Shown one piece after another: positions 17,298 through 24,536 of a stretch of 35,157 bases of DNA. Under the pieces are notes generated by a model. The model worked only from the letters and a program-made list of their open reading frames with translations. It made no database searches and was not told where the DNA came from. A program made the translations under genes and the position numbers. The DNA comes from Alistipes sp. GTDB lineage: Bacteria; Bacteroidota; Bacteroidia; Bacteroidales; Rikenellaceae. Positions within the stretch are counted from its first letter, which is position 1. Every line of letters begins with the position of its first letter. The stretch is taken from the NCBI GenBank assembly GCA_017474235.1, contig JAFVIB010000027.1, positions 1-35,157 on the forward strand, read 5' to 3'.

Positions 17298-18683
17298 CTA
17301 AACCCTCTTAGAGATGTGTAAATCAGAAATATCAACCGAGATACCGACAATATCGCCCTTATCCCAAATATCGTTTGTATCGACATATACCTTCTCGCCG
17401 CTATCTGTCAGCACAGTGAGGTGATAGTGGTTGCCCTTGTAGAGTATAAACTCAATTTCGCCCATCACGGTACCATCCTCCTTATTGTCAAGCAGCTCTA
17501 CGCGGTCGAAATTGATACTTGCATATACACTCTCGCCCTCCGCAAGTCCGCAGTCGGCACAATGGAACTCTCCGCCCATAATCTCGACAGTTGTTGCAGA
17601 GAGCATCTTACCCTCGAAGGTGTTGCAAGTACGCTCCTTTGCCATTACATGAATATCAGATGGCTTGATAAACATACCTACGGTGCTACCTACCTCAAAG
17701 GCATTGTAGTCTTGCAGCATCAGCTCATAGCCATTGTCTGTCTCTACAAACATCTCATAGTGAACGCCCTTGAAGATGCAACTCTTGACAGTTCCCGTAA
17801 ATTTGGCATTCTCGGCGTTGGCAATGATATATATATCCTCAGGGCGCACAACAACATCCACAGGTGTATTATTACCAAAGCCCTCATCTACGCACTCAAA
17901 CTTATGACCTATAAACTCTACCTCACGGTCGCAGACCATTGTTCCGTTCAGAATATTACTCTCGCCAATAAAGTCGGCAACAAATGAGTTTGTAGGCTCA
18001 TTGTAGATGTCGATAGGCGTGCCAATCTGCTGAATCTTACCATCGCTCATCACAACAACGGTGTCAGAGAGTGTCAGAGCCTCCTCTTGGTCGTGGGTTA
18101 CATATATAAATGTAATACCCAACTCCTGATGCATCTGCTTAAGCTCCATCTGCATATCCTTACGCATCTTAAGGTCAAGGGCTGCAAGTGGCTCGTCGAG
18201 CAGAAGCACCTTCGGACGATTTACAATAGCACGGGCAATAGCCACACGCTGCTGCTGACCTCCGGAGAGAGAGTTTACATCTCTATCCTCATAGTCGGTC
18301 ATACTAACCATCTTGAGCGACTTGCGTACGCGTGACTCAATCTCGGCAGCAGGGACTTTATTGAGTTTCAGGCCAAAGGCTATATTGTCATATACATTGA
18401 GGTGTGGAAAGAGTGCATAACGCTGAAAAACGGTATTGAGAGGACGGCGGTGAGGTGGAACCTCAGAGATGTCGTTGCCCTCCATCATAATCACACCCGA
18501 ATCCGGCTTAAGAAAACCGGCAATCATTCTGAGTAGGGTAGTCTTACCGCAACCCGAAGGACCGAGAAGTGTGATAAACTCTCCACGGCGAATGTCAAGA
18601 TTGATATCGTCAAGCACAACTTTGTCGCCAAAGGCTTTTGACAGGTGCTCAATTTTGATAATAGTGTCGTTGTTGGTAACCAT
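17298..18683 (-). CDS. potA: Polyamine ABC transporter ATPase PotA (extended)
   Basis: 461 residues, about 80 more than E. coli PotA. The ABC domain has Walker A GPSGCGKT (41-48), Q-loop Gln87, signature LSGGQQQR (139-146), Walker B VLLLDEP with Glu164, and H-loop His197. After about 250 come two TOBE-like regulatory beta domains instead of the usual one. The first is around [17 protein letters not shown] and the second around [17 protein letters not shown]. The second accounts for the extra length and contains an HCADC pair of cysteines. TOBE domains tune transport activity, so the duplication may add a regulatory input. One base separates it from the porin gene. Confidence 0.93.
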   Translation of the reverse strand: MVTNNDTIIKIEHLSKAFGDKVVLDDINLDIRRGEFITLLGPSGCGKTTLLRMIAGFLKPDSGVIMMEGNDISEVPPHRRPLNTVFQRYALFPHLNVYDNIAFGLKLNKVPAAEIESRVRKSLKMVSMTDYEDRDVNSLSGGQQQRVAIARAIVNRPKVLLLDEPLAALDLKMRKDMQMELKQMHQELGITFIYVTHDQEEALTLSDTVVVMSDGKIQQIGTPIDIYNEPTNSFVADFIGESNILNGTMVCDREVEFIGHKFECVDEGFGNNTPVDVVVRPEDIYIIANAENAKFTGTVKSCIFKGVHYEMFVETDNGYELMLQDYNAFEVGSTVGMFIKPSDIHVMAKERTCNTFEGKMLSATTVEIMGGEFHCADCGLAEGESVYASINFDRVELLDNKEDGTVMGEIEFILYKGNHYHLTVLTDSGEKVYVDTNDIWDKGDIVGISVDISDLHISKRV

Positions 18684-18684
18684 T

Positions 18685-19746
18685 TTATTTGTGTTTGCAG
18701 ATTGTCTGGGTTAAGTTAAAGTGATATGTTGCACCAATGCTCAGAGCAACGCTCTTTGCGTGGTTGTTTGCTGCAATAAGTGCGTGCAGACGCAAGTCCT
18801 GGCTCTTGCGAAGAGGGTAGTAGTTCACACCTCCACCATAGAAGGCATAGCCCCTTGCAGAAGAGTCAGTCGGGATAAATCCAAATTCATCTTCGTATCC
18901 GAATATATCCATGCCGGAGCGGTACTCATAACCTCCTTTGACAAATATCTCAACTTTGTCTTTGAGTGTATAGCCGACCTTGCCAACAGCCGAAAACTCG
19001 TGATTTTGACCCTCATAGTTAAGGTGCTTATACATAAAGTCTGCCTCTATGGCTAAGTTGTCGAAGAAAAATCCGTTACCCAAAGATGCCATCTTTACGA
19101 ACTGACCACGGTCGTACTCAATAAGATTTGCCGACCAAATAGGCGCAAAACAGCCATATTCGCCATACCAAACAAGCGAATATGTGAATAACTTGCTCTT
19201 GAACGGACGACAGCCAAATGGAGATGTGGCAAACTGAAAAGCGACAGATGATGCCTCATCGGCTGTCATATACTCAACTCTGCCACCCCATTGATATATT
19301 GCGCAGTTATGCCAAAAGGTAGAGCAGAGTAGCGGATGCTGATCAACATCCATCGGGTCGAGTTCATAGCCACCTACAGCAAGCATATCTTTGCCCACTG
19401 TAAATGTAAAGTTACCCACGCTGTAACTGAGCGTCAGCCAATCAATAAAATCGACATCGTCAGAGCGAAAAGCATTCTGATAGAGTGATGCAGGGTCTGT
19501 GGAGAGCCAATGGTTACTCATCGAGTATGAGAAATTCTCTCCGATAGAGCCTTCAAAGAGTGTGTAAAGGGAGGAGTTGCCGAAATCCACACCACTTACC
19601 CCCTCACTACCTGTTTGGAAGTAAGGGTTAACTTCAAATCGAGGTGAGATAATCAGCGTTGGAGTATTGCCTGATACCTCAGCCTCTTGCGAGTAAGTAC
19701 AAAAGTAGCATAGTAGAGCTACTGTCAGAGCAAATATTTTTCTCAT
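18685..19746 (-). CDS. Outer-membrane porin of the polyamine operon
   Basis: 353 residues. A signal peptide (about 1-19, CTYSQ) is followed by alternating aromatic and polar beta strands across the whole length (for example [18 protein letters not shown] and [14 protein letters not shown]). The C-terminus has strands ending [13 protein letters not shown]. This matches the porin O/P-like (phosphate-selective) superfamily of outer-membrane barrels. The stop is one base from the potA ATG and the genes share one transcript, so this barrel is probably the outer-membrane entry route for the polyamine transporter. That role is inferred from context; porins of this family vary in specificity. Confidence 0.8.
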   Translation of the reverse strand: MRKIFALTVALLCYFCTYSQEAEVSGNTPTLIISPRFEVNPYFQTGSEGVSGVDFGNSSLYTLFEGSIGENFSYSMSNHWLSTDPASLYQNAFRSDDVDFIDWLTLSYSVGNFTFTVGKDMLAVGGYELDPMDVDQHPLLCSTFWHNCAIYQWGGRVEYMTADEASSVAFQFATSPFGCRPFKSKLFTYSLVWYGEYGCFAPIWSANLIEYDRGQFVKMASLGNGFFFDNLAIEADFMYKHLNYEGQNHEFSAVGKVGYTLKDKVEIFVKGGYEYRSGMDIFGYEDEFGFIPTDSSARGYAFYGGGVNYYPLRKSQDLRLHALIAANNHAKSVALSIGATYHFNLTQTICKHK

Positions 19747-19778
19747 TTCCCATAAAAAATAAAGAATGGTTTCGGGTG

Positions 19779-19786
19779 CAAATATA
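19779..19786 (-). promoter_or_regulatory. -7 box of the porin-pot operon
   Basis: TATATTTG on the minus strand, a perfect -7 match; no good TTTG is seen at -33. It lies 32 bases before the porin ATG and should drive the five-gene operon. Confidence 0.6.
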
Positions 19787-19856
19787 ACAAAAAAACTGAC
19801 ATTTGTACTTTTTGTGGTGTTAAATATGCATATTTTTACTGCGATAGAAGCGCAAA

Positions 19857-19887
19857 TTGGATTAAATGATAAATTTTGTTACCTTTG
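19857..19887 (+). promoter_or_regulatory. Promoter of the DUF4199-GT2-DUF4293 operon
   Basis: TTG (19857-19859), a 20-base spacer, then TACCTTTG (19880-19887). The ATG lies 20 bases further on, giving a leader of only about 14 bases. Confidence 0.7.
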
Positions 19888-19907
19888 TGCATTAAAAACT
19901 TTGTGAT

Positions 19908-20501
19908 ATGAAACAGAATATCTTTTTAAACAGTGTGTTGAATAGAGGTGCTATAGTTGGCTTTGTAATGCTCTGTTCTCACATCTTTGAGCAGTGTGCA
20001 GTGGTCTATGGTGGCAGTATGACTTGGTACTCTATAATGGGCTTTGAAATGGTAGTATCATTTGCCCTTTTTGTGTGGATGATTCACCGCTTTACAAAGA
20101 GCTATTCACTTGAGGTTATGGATGCAAGACAGGAGCTCAAGATGTTTAGCTTTGGTCAGGGATTCTCTTATGCAGTATCAGTATCTGTGCTTGCGGGTGT
20201 TATTGTCGGCTTGGGTCGCTATATCCTGCATAGTCTGATAATCGGACATACAGAGTATGTGCAGTCTATGATTTCATCTCTTCAGGCTGTGCTTAAGGCA
20301 AATCCTGAGACTGCATCTATGATGGGTACATACAATCAGATGTTCGCGCAGATGGCAGCTCAGCCTGAGCCTTCAATTTTGGCTACCATATTTTCATCAA
20401 TTTGGAGTTATCTGTTTTGGGGTACTATCGTAGCTCTGATTGTTGCAGCAATGGTAAAGCGAGAGCCAAATCTTTTTGAGAATCAAAATAGTGAGGAGTA
20501 A
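19908..20501 (+). CDS. DUF4199 membrane protein
   Basis: 197 residues with four hydrophobic segments (about 15-32, 40-62, 85-110 and 165-185). A polar stretch near 115-160 carries short acidic and Gln/Met-rich sequence. The MTWYSIMGFEMV segment and overall layout match DUF4199, a Bacteroidetes membrane family often next to glycosyltransferases. No function is established. Its stop shares a base with the GT2 start (TAATG), so the two are translationally coupled. Confidence 0.8.
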   Translation: MKQNIFLNSVLNRGAIVGFVMLCSHIFEQCAVVYGGSMTWYSIMGFEMVVSFALFVWMIHRFTKSYSLEVMDARQELKMFSFGQGFSYAVSVSVLAGVIVGLGRYILHSLIIGHTEYVQSMISSLQAVLKANPETASMMGTYNQMFAQMAAQPEPSILATIFSSIWSYLFWGTIVALIVAAMVKREPNLFENQNSEE

Positions 20502-21463
20502 TGGCTGATAGATTGGATATATCGGTTGTTGTACCACTCTATAATGAGCAGGAGTCGCTTCCTGAACTTATGGCGTGGATTGACAGGGTTTGTCGTGCGG
20601 AGAGGCTCTCTTATGAGGTTATAATGGTCGATGATGGCTCGAATGACGGCTCTTGGGAGGTGGTAGAGAGCCTTAAAAAGGAGTATGGCGACTCTCTGCG
20701 CGCTATCCACTTTATGCGTAACTATGGTAAGAGCGCAGCACTCTATTGTGGCTTTGAAGCAGCTCAGGGAGAGGTTGTATTTACTATGGATGCCGATTTG
20801 CAGGACTCTCCGGATGAGATTCCGGCTATGTACAAAATGGTTACGGAGGATGGCTACGACCTTGTCTCCGGCTGGAAGCGTAAGCGTTATGACCCAATAG
20901 GCAAGCGTCTGCCAAGTAAGTTTTTTAACTGGACTGCGCGCACTGTGTCGGGTATAAAGTTGCACGATTTTAACTGCGGACTAAAGTGCTATCGCAAGAG
21001 CGTGGTTAAGTCTATTGAGGTCTATGGCGAGATGCACCGTTATATCCCGATTCTTGCTAAGTATGCAGGTTTTAAGCGTATAGGCGAGAAGGAGGTACAC
21101 CATCAGGCGCGTAAATATGGAGTATCAAAGTTCGGTATGGAGCGAATGATAAAGGGGTACCTTGACCTTATCTCGGTAACATTTATGTCACATTTCGGAC
21201 GCTCGCCGATGTATTTCTTTGGTAGTTTGGGTACACTGATGTTCCTTATCGGAGGCTTTACAACTTGCTGGATTATAGGTAGTAAGATTTATAAGCAGGT
21301 GCTGGACTTACCTCTGCGTGCAGTTACAGACCAACCGCTCTTCTACTTGGCAATTCTCGCCATAATTTTGGGCGTTCAGCTCTTCCTTGCAGGATTTTTG
21401 GGCGAGCTTATCAACCGCAACTCAAGTGACAGAAATAGATATTTAACAGATAAAAGATTATGA
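20501..21463 (+). CDS. Glycosyltransferase family 2, polyprenyl-phosphate type
   Basis: 320 residues. The GT-A domain (about 1-230) begins SVVVPLYNEQESLP and has the nucleotide and metal motif DAD in TMDADLQDSPDEI. Two C-terminal membrane helices are near 236-262 and 280-310. This is the layout of DPM1/GtrB/ArnC-like enzymes, which transfer a sugar from a nucleotide donor to a polyprenyl phosphate at the inner membrane. The sugar cannot be read from the sequence. It overlaps both neighbours, by one base upstream and four downstream (ATGA), so all three are coexpressed. Confidence 0.9.
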   Translation: MADRLDISVVVPLYNEQESLPELMAWIDRVCRAERLSYEVIMVDDGSNDGSWEVVESLKKEYGDSLRAIHFMRNYGKSAALYCGFEAAQGEVVFTMDADLQDSPDEIPAMYKMVTEDGYDLVSGWKRKRYDPIGKRLPSKFFNWTARTVSGIKLHDFNCGLKCYRKSVVKSIEVYGEMHRYIPILAKYAGFKRIGEKEVHHQARKYGVSKFGMERMIKGYLDLISVTFMSHFGRSPMYFFGSLGTLMFLIGGFTTCWIIGSKIYKQVLDLPLRAVTDQPLFYLAILAIILGVQLFLAGFLGELINRNSSDRNRYLTDKRL

Positions 21464-21933
21464 TACAGAGAGTTCAAACACTATACCTGATGGTCGTTAC
21501 ACTGCTTATGGTCGTGACTCTTCTCTGCCCGCTGGTATATATCGGTGTGGATGGTCATCAAATAACCCTGTCGGCTTTCTCAATCTCTGATGCCGAAGGT
21601 GTGCTTTCACACGCCTCTGCGTGGTTGGGTGCTATGCTTGTTGTAACAACACTGCTTCCGTTTGTGACAATATTCCTCTATAAAAATCGCCCTCTGCAAA
21701 TCCGCCTTTGTGGTGTTGAGTGCGTACTGCTTATCGGAGTGTTGGTAGTTATGGGGGCATTTACCTACGCTATCTGCAATAATATCTTTGCGGACTTCGA
21801 TATTACATGGTCAAATATCGTATTTAGATTTCCGATACTTATGCCGATAGTCTCGGTCATCCTCACACCGCTTGCTATGCGTGCAATTCTGCGCGATGAG
21901 CTGCTTGTCCGCTCGTTAGATAGAATACGATAA
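21460..21933 (+). CDS. DUF4293 membrane protein
   Basis: 157 residues with four predicted membrane segments (about 7-28, 50-72, 82-103 and 123-142). The start MIQRVQTLYLMVVTLLMV is the hallmark of DUF4293, a Bacteroidetes family of unknown function. The first four bases overlap the GT2 gene. It is followed by a 15-bp hairpin. Confidence 0.85.
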   Translation: MIQRVQTLYLMVVTLLMVVTLLCPLVYIGVDGHQITLSAFSISDAEGVLSHASAWLGAMLVVTTLLPFVTIFLYKNRPLQIRLCGVECVLLIGVLVVMGAFTYAICNNIFADFDITWSNIVFRFPILMPIVSVILTPLAMRAILRDELLVRSLDRIR

Positions 21934-21962
21934 GACAATAAGGAGCTTATTATATAAAAAGG

Positions 21963-21997
21963 TAATGATGCAAAAAGTGGCTCTTTTTGCATCATTA
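21963..21997. terminator. Hairpin terminator after DUF4293
   Basis: A 15-bp perfect stem (TAATGATGCAAAAAG, 21963-21977, with 21983-21997) has a five-base loop. It lies between the plus-strand DUF4293 gene and the 3' end of the convergent SRP RNA. The U-tract is weak on the plus strand and better on the minus strand, so it may serve both. Confidence 0.75.
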
Positions 21998-22008
21998 TCA
22001 TAAAAAAA

Positions 22009-22106
22009 GGGTAAGCTACTTATATCGCACCGCTACAACCGCATACCCTTGCTCAATTCCTTGCCTGGGGGAGTTCTGCAGGAGCTGGTCGTATAAGACT
22101 TACCCA
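22009..22106 (-). ncRNA. ffs: Signal recognition particle RNA (4.5S, small bacterial type)
   Basis: On the minus strand the conserved SRP domain reads CCCCCAGG, then CAA, the GGAA tetraloop (22057-22060), TTG, then AGCAAGGG. This is the helix 8 hairpin with its asymmetric CAGG/AGCA loop that binds Ffh. The RNA ends pair: GGGTAAG near 22105 with CTTACCC at 22009-22015, and CTTATA with TATAAG further in. A run of seven T follows the 3' end, acting as terminator. The length of about 97 bases fits the small SRP RNA. It works with Ffh to deliver nascent membrane proteins. The region is otherwise non-coding, lying between DUF4293 and mltG. The exact 5' end is estimated. Confidence 0.9.
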
Positions 22107-22110
22107 GGCA

Positions 22111-22142
22111 CAAAAGTAGGACTTTTTTTGTATCTTTGCAAA
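22111..22142 (-). promoter_or_regulatory. Promoter of the SRP RNA gene
   Basis: On the minus strand, TTTG (22139-22142), a 20-base spacer and TACTTTTG (22111-22118), a full match to the consensus. Transcription should start five or so bases downstream, at the 5' end of the SRP fold. Confidence 0.85.
22131..22138 (+). promoter_or_regulatory. -7 box of mltG, inside the SRP RNA promoter
   Basis: TATCTTTG on the plus strand lies wholly between the -33 and -7 boxes of the SRP RNA promoter on the other strand. RNA polymerase could probably not occupy both at once. The mltG ATG is 16 bases on, leaving a leader of about ten bases. Confidence 0.6.
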
Positions 22143-22153
22143 AATTTTGGGCT

Positions 22154-23185
22154 ATGAATAGTAAATTTATTAAAAAAATATTCGCTTGGAGTATCTTTTT
22201 TGGTGCTTTTGCCGCTGCTGCGCTCATTGTAGGCTATAACTCCTTCTTTGGCTCGGCAGTAAGTAAGCAGCAGAGTATCTATATCTATCCACATAGTGAG
22301 TATAGCGCAGTTGTAGCTGATATCAAGAGCCATATTACAAACCCTCTCAAGAGCCGCGCTTTTGATATATACGCCTCGCACCTGAATCTTGAAAATCGCC
22401 TTAAAACGGGTCATTATAGCCTAAATGAGGGTATGAGCGTGGTTGCAATTGTAAGACGCTTGGCTTTGGGCGAGCAGACTCCTGTAAATCTTACAATTGG
22501 CGGGGCGCGTACATTGCCACAGCTTGCCGGTAAGATTTCAAAGCAGATTATGGCAGATTCGGCGGCAATTATCGCCGCTATGTACGACAGACAATTGCGT
22601 GCGGAGCTTGGATATAAGCGTGACTCGCTGATAGCTATGTTTGTGCCAAATACATACGAGGTGTATTGGAATACCACCCCCGAAAAGTTGCTGGGACGAC
22701 TTAAGCGCGAGTCTGATGCCTTTTGGAATGAGAGCCGCAAGGCAAAGCTCGCAGCAATGGGTATGAGTGAATATCAGGTTATGACACTTGCATCTATTGT
22801 CTATGAGGAGACTAAAAATAGGGGAGAGATGCCTCGAATTGCGGGCGTGTATATAAACCGCTTAAATAAGCGAATGCCTCTGCAAGCCTGCCCGACAGTG
22901 AAGTATGCACTTGGAGACTTCTCGCTCACCCGCATCCTCTACCGCCACCTGCGCGTGGACTCGCCATTTAATACATACCGCAATCAGGGTCTGCCACCAG
23001 CACCGATTTGCATTCCGAGCATAGCCGCTATAGATGCCACGCTGAACTACGAAAAGGGCAAATACCTCTACTTCTGTGCAAAACCGGAGTTTGACGGCAC
23101 CCACAATTTCTCCCGCACCCTGAGCGAACACAACGCCAACTCCCGCAAGTATAACGAGGCTCTGAGCAAGCTGAAAAAGAGATAA
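22154..23185 (+). CDS. mltG: Endolytic murein transglycosylase MltG
   Basis: 343 residues from ATG 22154; a TTG six codons upstream lies in the -7 box and was rejected. A single N-terminal membrane anchor (about 8-30) is followed by a LysM-like region and the YceG/MltG domain. The catalytic motif is LASIVYEET, with Glu218-Glu219 in place of the usual EKE, so the catalytic acid is retained. Other family blocks are FVPNTYEVYW, RIAGVYINRL, FNTYRNQGLPPAPICIP and THNFSRTLSEHN. MltG cuts nascent glycan strands at the inner membrane and helps set their length. It is a single gene followed by its own terminator. Confidence 0.95.
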   Translation: MNSKFIKKIFAWSIFFGAFAAAALIVGYNSFFGSAVSKQQSIYIYPHSEYSAVVADIKSHITNPLKSRAFDIYASHLNLENRLKTGHYSLNEGMSVVAIVRRLALGEQTPVNLTIGGARTLPQLAGKISKQIMADSAAIIAAMYDRQLRAELGYKRDSLIAMFVPNTYEVYWNTTPEKLLGRLKRESDAFWNESRKAKLAAMGMSEYQVMTLASIVYEETKNRGEMPRIAGVYINRLNKRMPLQACPTVKYALGDFSLTRILYRHLRVDSPFNTYRNQGLPPAPICIPSIAAIDATLNYEKGKYLYFCAKPEFDGTHNFSRTLSEHNANSRKYNEALSKLKKR

Positions 23186-23219
23186 AATAATCGCCAAGCA
23201 ATTTTGCCTGGCGATTATT
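23186..23219. terminator. Bidirectional hairpin terminator
   Basis: An 11-bp outer stem (AATAATCGCCA, 23186-23196, with 23209-23219) has a mismatch and a further GCAA/TTGC pairing inside. It separates mltG from the convergent DUF5689 gene, starts at the mltG stop, and has T-rich flanks on both strands. Confidence 0.85.
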
Positions 23220-23240
23220 GTTCTTTAATGGTAGCAATGT

Positions 23241-24524
23241 TTACTCCATGTCGTCATCCTTGAGGGTCTGAGGCAGGTCGATGGATGATTGTGGAGTATT
23301 TGCCTCAATCCACGCCTCGCGGGCTGCGATTTGCTCATCGGTAAGGCTGCCGTAGTACTCCGGAAGGAAGTCTTGGAAGCGGCAAGTGGTGAGCTGGAAT
23401 GCTCCGCTTTGGTCTGATGTCTTACTGAAGTTATAGCTATGTGAATAGATAGCATAGATAGCAAGCACGCTACCTGTTGCACCATCTTCGGGAACAAAGT
23501 TGCCTGCGTAGCGGGAGTAGCCGCTGGTACGGGCGGTATAGAAGCCCGGGGTAGAGCCGTGTGATGTGCCGAGAACCTCCGGATAGCAGAGGGCAACACT
23601 ACCGTAAAGGCTGATATTATTGATGCTATAAGCGAGTTTATACCACGGCTCGCTGACAACATACTGTACAGCACCATCGACGGTAATACCGCTTGTGCAG
23701 AGCCAGCTCGGGTAGATATTGGTATTGCTACCGCTTGTCAGTGCAGGGTGTGATGTCACGCCATTCTGATTCTTCACACCACGATAGGTGACCGTAAGGT
23801 TATTAAAGCGGATAAGACGACCCAAGAAGTCTGCATTATAGATGCTTTTTGACTCGTTGTAATTATCTACAACATAGATATCATCACTCTTGCTTTTACC
23901 CTCGGTAAGGGTGCAATTTTCACCCTTAAATACATGCTGTGCCACCTTATTTGGCGACACAATATTTGAGTTTGCGTAGTACTTGTAAATTCCGTAGGCA
24001 TTAAGGCTCTCGGTAGGTACATCGCCGATAGAGAGCATCATACGGAAGCTACCCAAATAGAGACCATTAAGGCGTACATATACCCAGCAACTCTCTTTAG
24101 TGTCAAGGTTACAAGGGAAGTCGGCAAACAGACCGTTTGTCAGCTTAAGCTCGATGGCGGCAGTGCCGTCGAAGATGTGCAGCGACTTGTAGATATTTCC
24201 CTGCTCGTCGTTGCTTATAACCTTACCTTTAATATAGTAGTCACCTTCGATATATCGTTTCTGCTCAAGCTCATAGTCTGTACACTCGCTCTTATTAAGC
24301 ACAAAACGCTTATACTTTGTCTCTGCCAACGAGTTTGTAGAGCCGGAGTTGTCGAGCGGGAAGAACATATCTTTCAACTCGGCAATAGTCAGGTGTGTCA
24401 TCCCCTGCTCCTGCATCTTGGTATCTGTCATCTCGGAAGGGACGGCAGGGGTGGTGAACTTCTCATAGCAACTTGTTGCAAGAAGTGCCACCAATGCGAT
24501 TATTGATATTTTTGTAAGTCTCAT
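23241..24524 (-). CDS. DUF5689 lipoprotein (OB-fold)
   Basis: 427 residues. A lipoprotein signal ends in LLATSC (Cys19). The DUF5689 domain (about 45-280) has the family blocks LTIAELKDMFF, YIKGKVISNDEQGNIYKSL and IFDGTAAIELKL, followed by a beta-rich region. This domain is thought to adopt an OB-like fold. The C-terminal third (about 280-427) resembles choice-of-anchor-type beta modules and ends with a short acidic tail (DDDME). It is the last gene of the nuclease and TonB-receptor cluster, 12 bases after the receptor. It probably helps the receptor capture its ligand at the cell surface, in the position a SusD would fill. Confidence 0.85.
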   Translation of the reverse strand: MRLTKISIIALVALLATSCYEKFTTPAVPSEMTDTKMQEQGMTHLTIAELKDMFFPLDNSGSTNSLAETKYKRFVLNKSECTDYELEQKRYIEGDYYIKGKVISNDEQGNIYKSLHIFDGTAAIELKLTNGLFADFPCNLDTKESCWVYVRLNGLYLGSFRMMLSIGDVPTESLNAYGIYKYYANSNIVSPNKVAQHVFKGENCTLTEGKSKSDDIYVVDNYNESKSIYNADFLGRLIRFNNLTVTYRGVKNQNGVTSHPALTSGSNTNIYPSWLCTSGITVDGAVQYVVSEPWYKLAYSINNISLYGSVALCYPEVLGTSHGSTPGFYTARTSGYSRYAGNFVPEDGATGSVLAIYAIYSHSYNFSKTSDQSGAFQLTTCRFQDFLPEYYGSLTDEQIAAREAWIEANTPQSSIDLPQTLKDDDME

Positions 24525-24536
24525 ATCGTCAATAGT

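Noticed and set aside
22064-22110. Plus-strand three-way-junction fold with TGCCTGGG/CCCAGGCA arms
   Set aside because: The minus strand of the same bases carries the SRP helix 8 with GGAA tetraloop and a full promoter, which explains the complementarity better.
22802-22810. Possible loss of the catalytic Glu in MltG (YEE instead of EKE)
   Set aside because: The second Glu of the motif, which I take to be the conserved catalytic position, is retained; the first position varies in the family.
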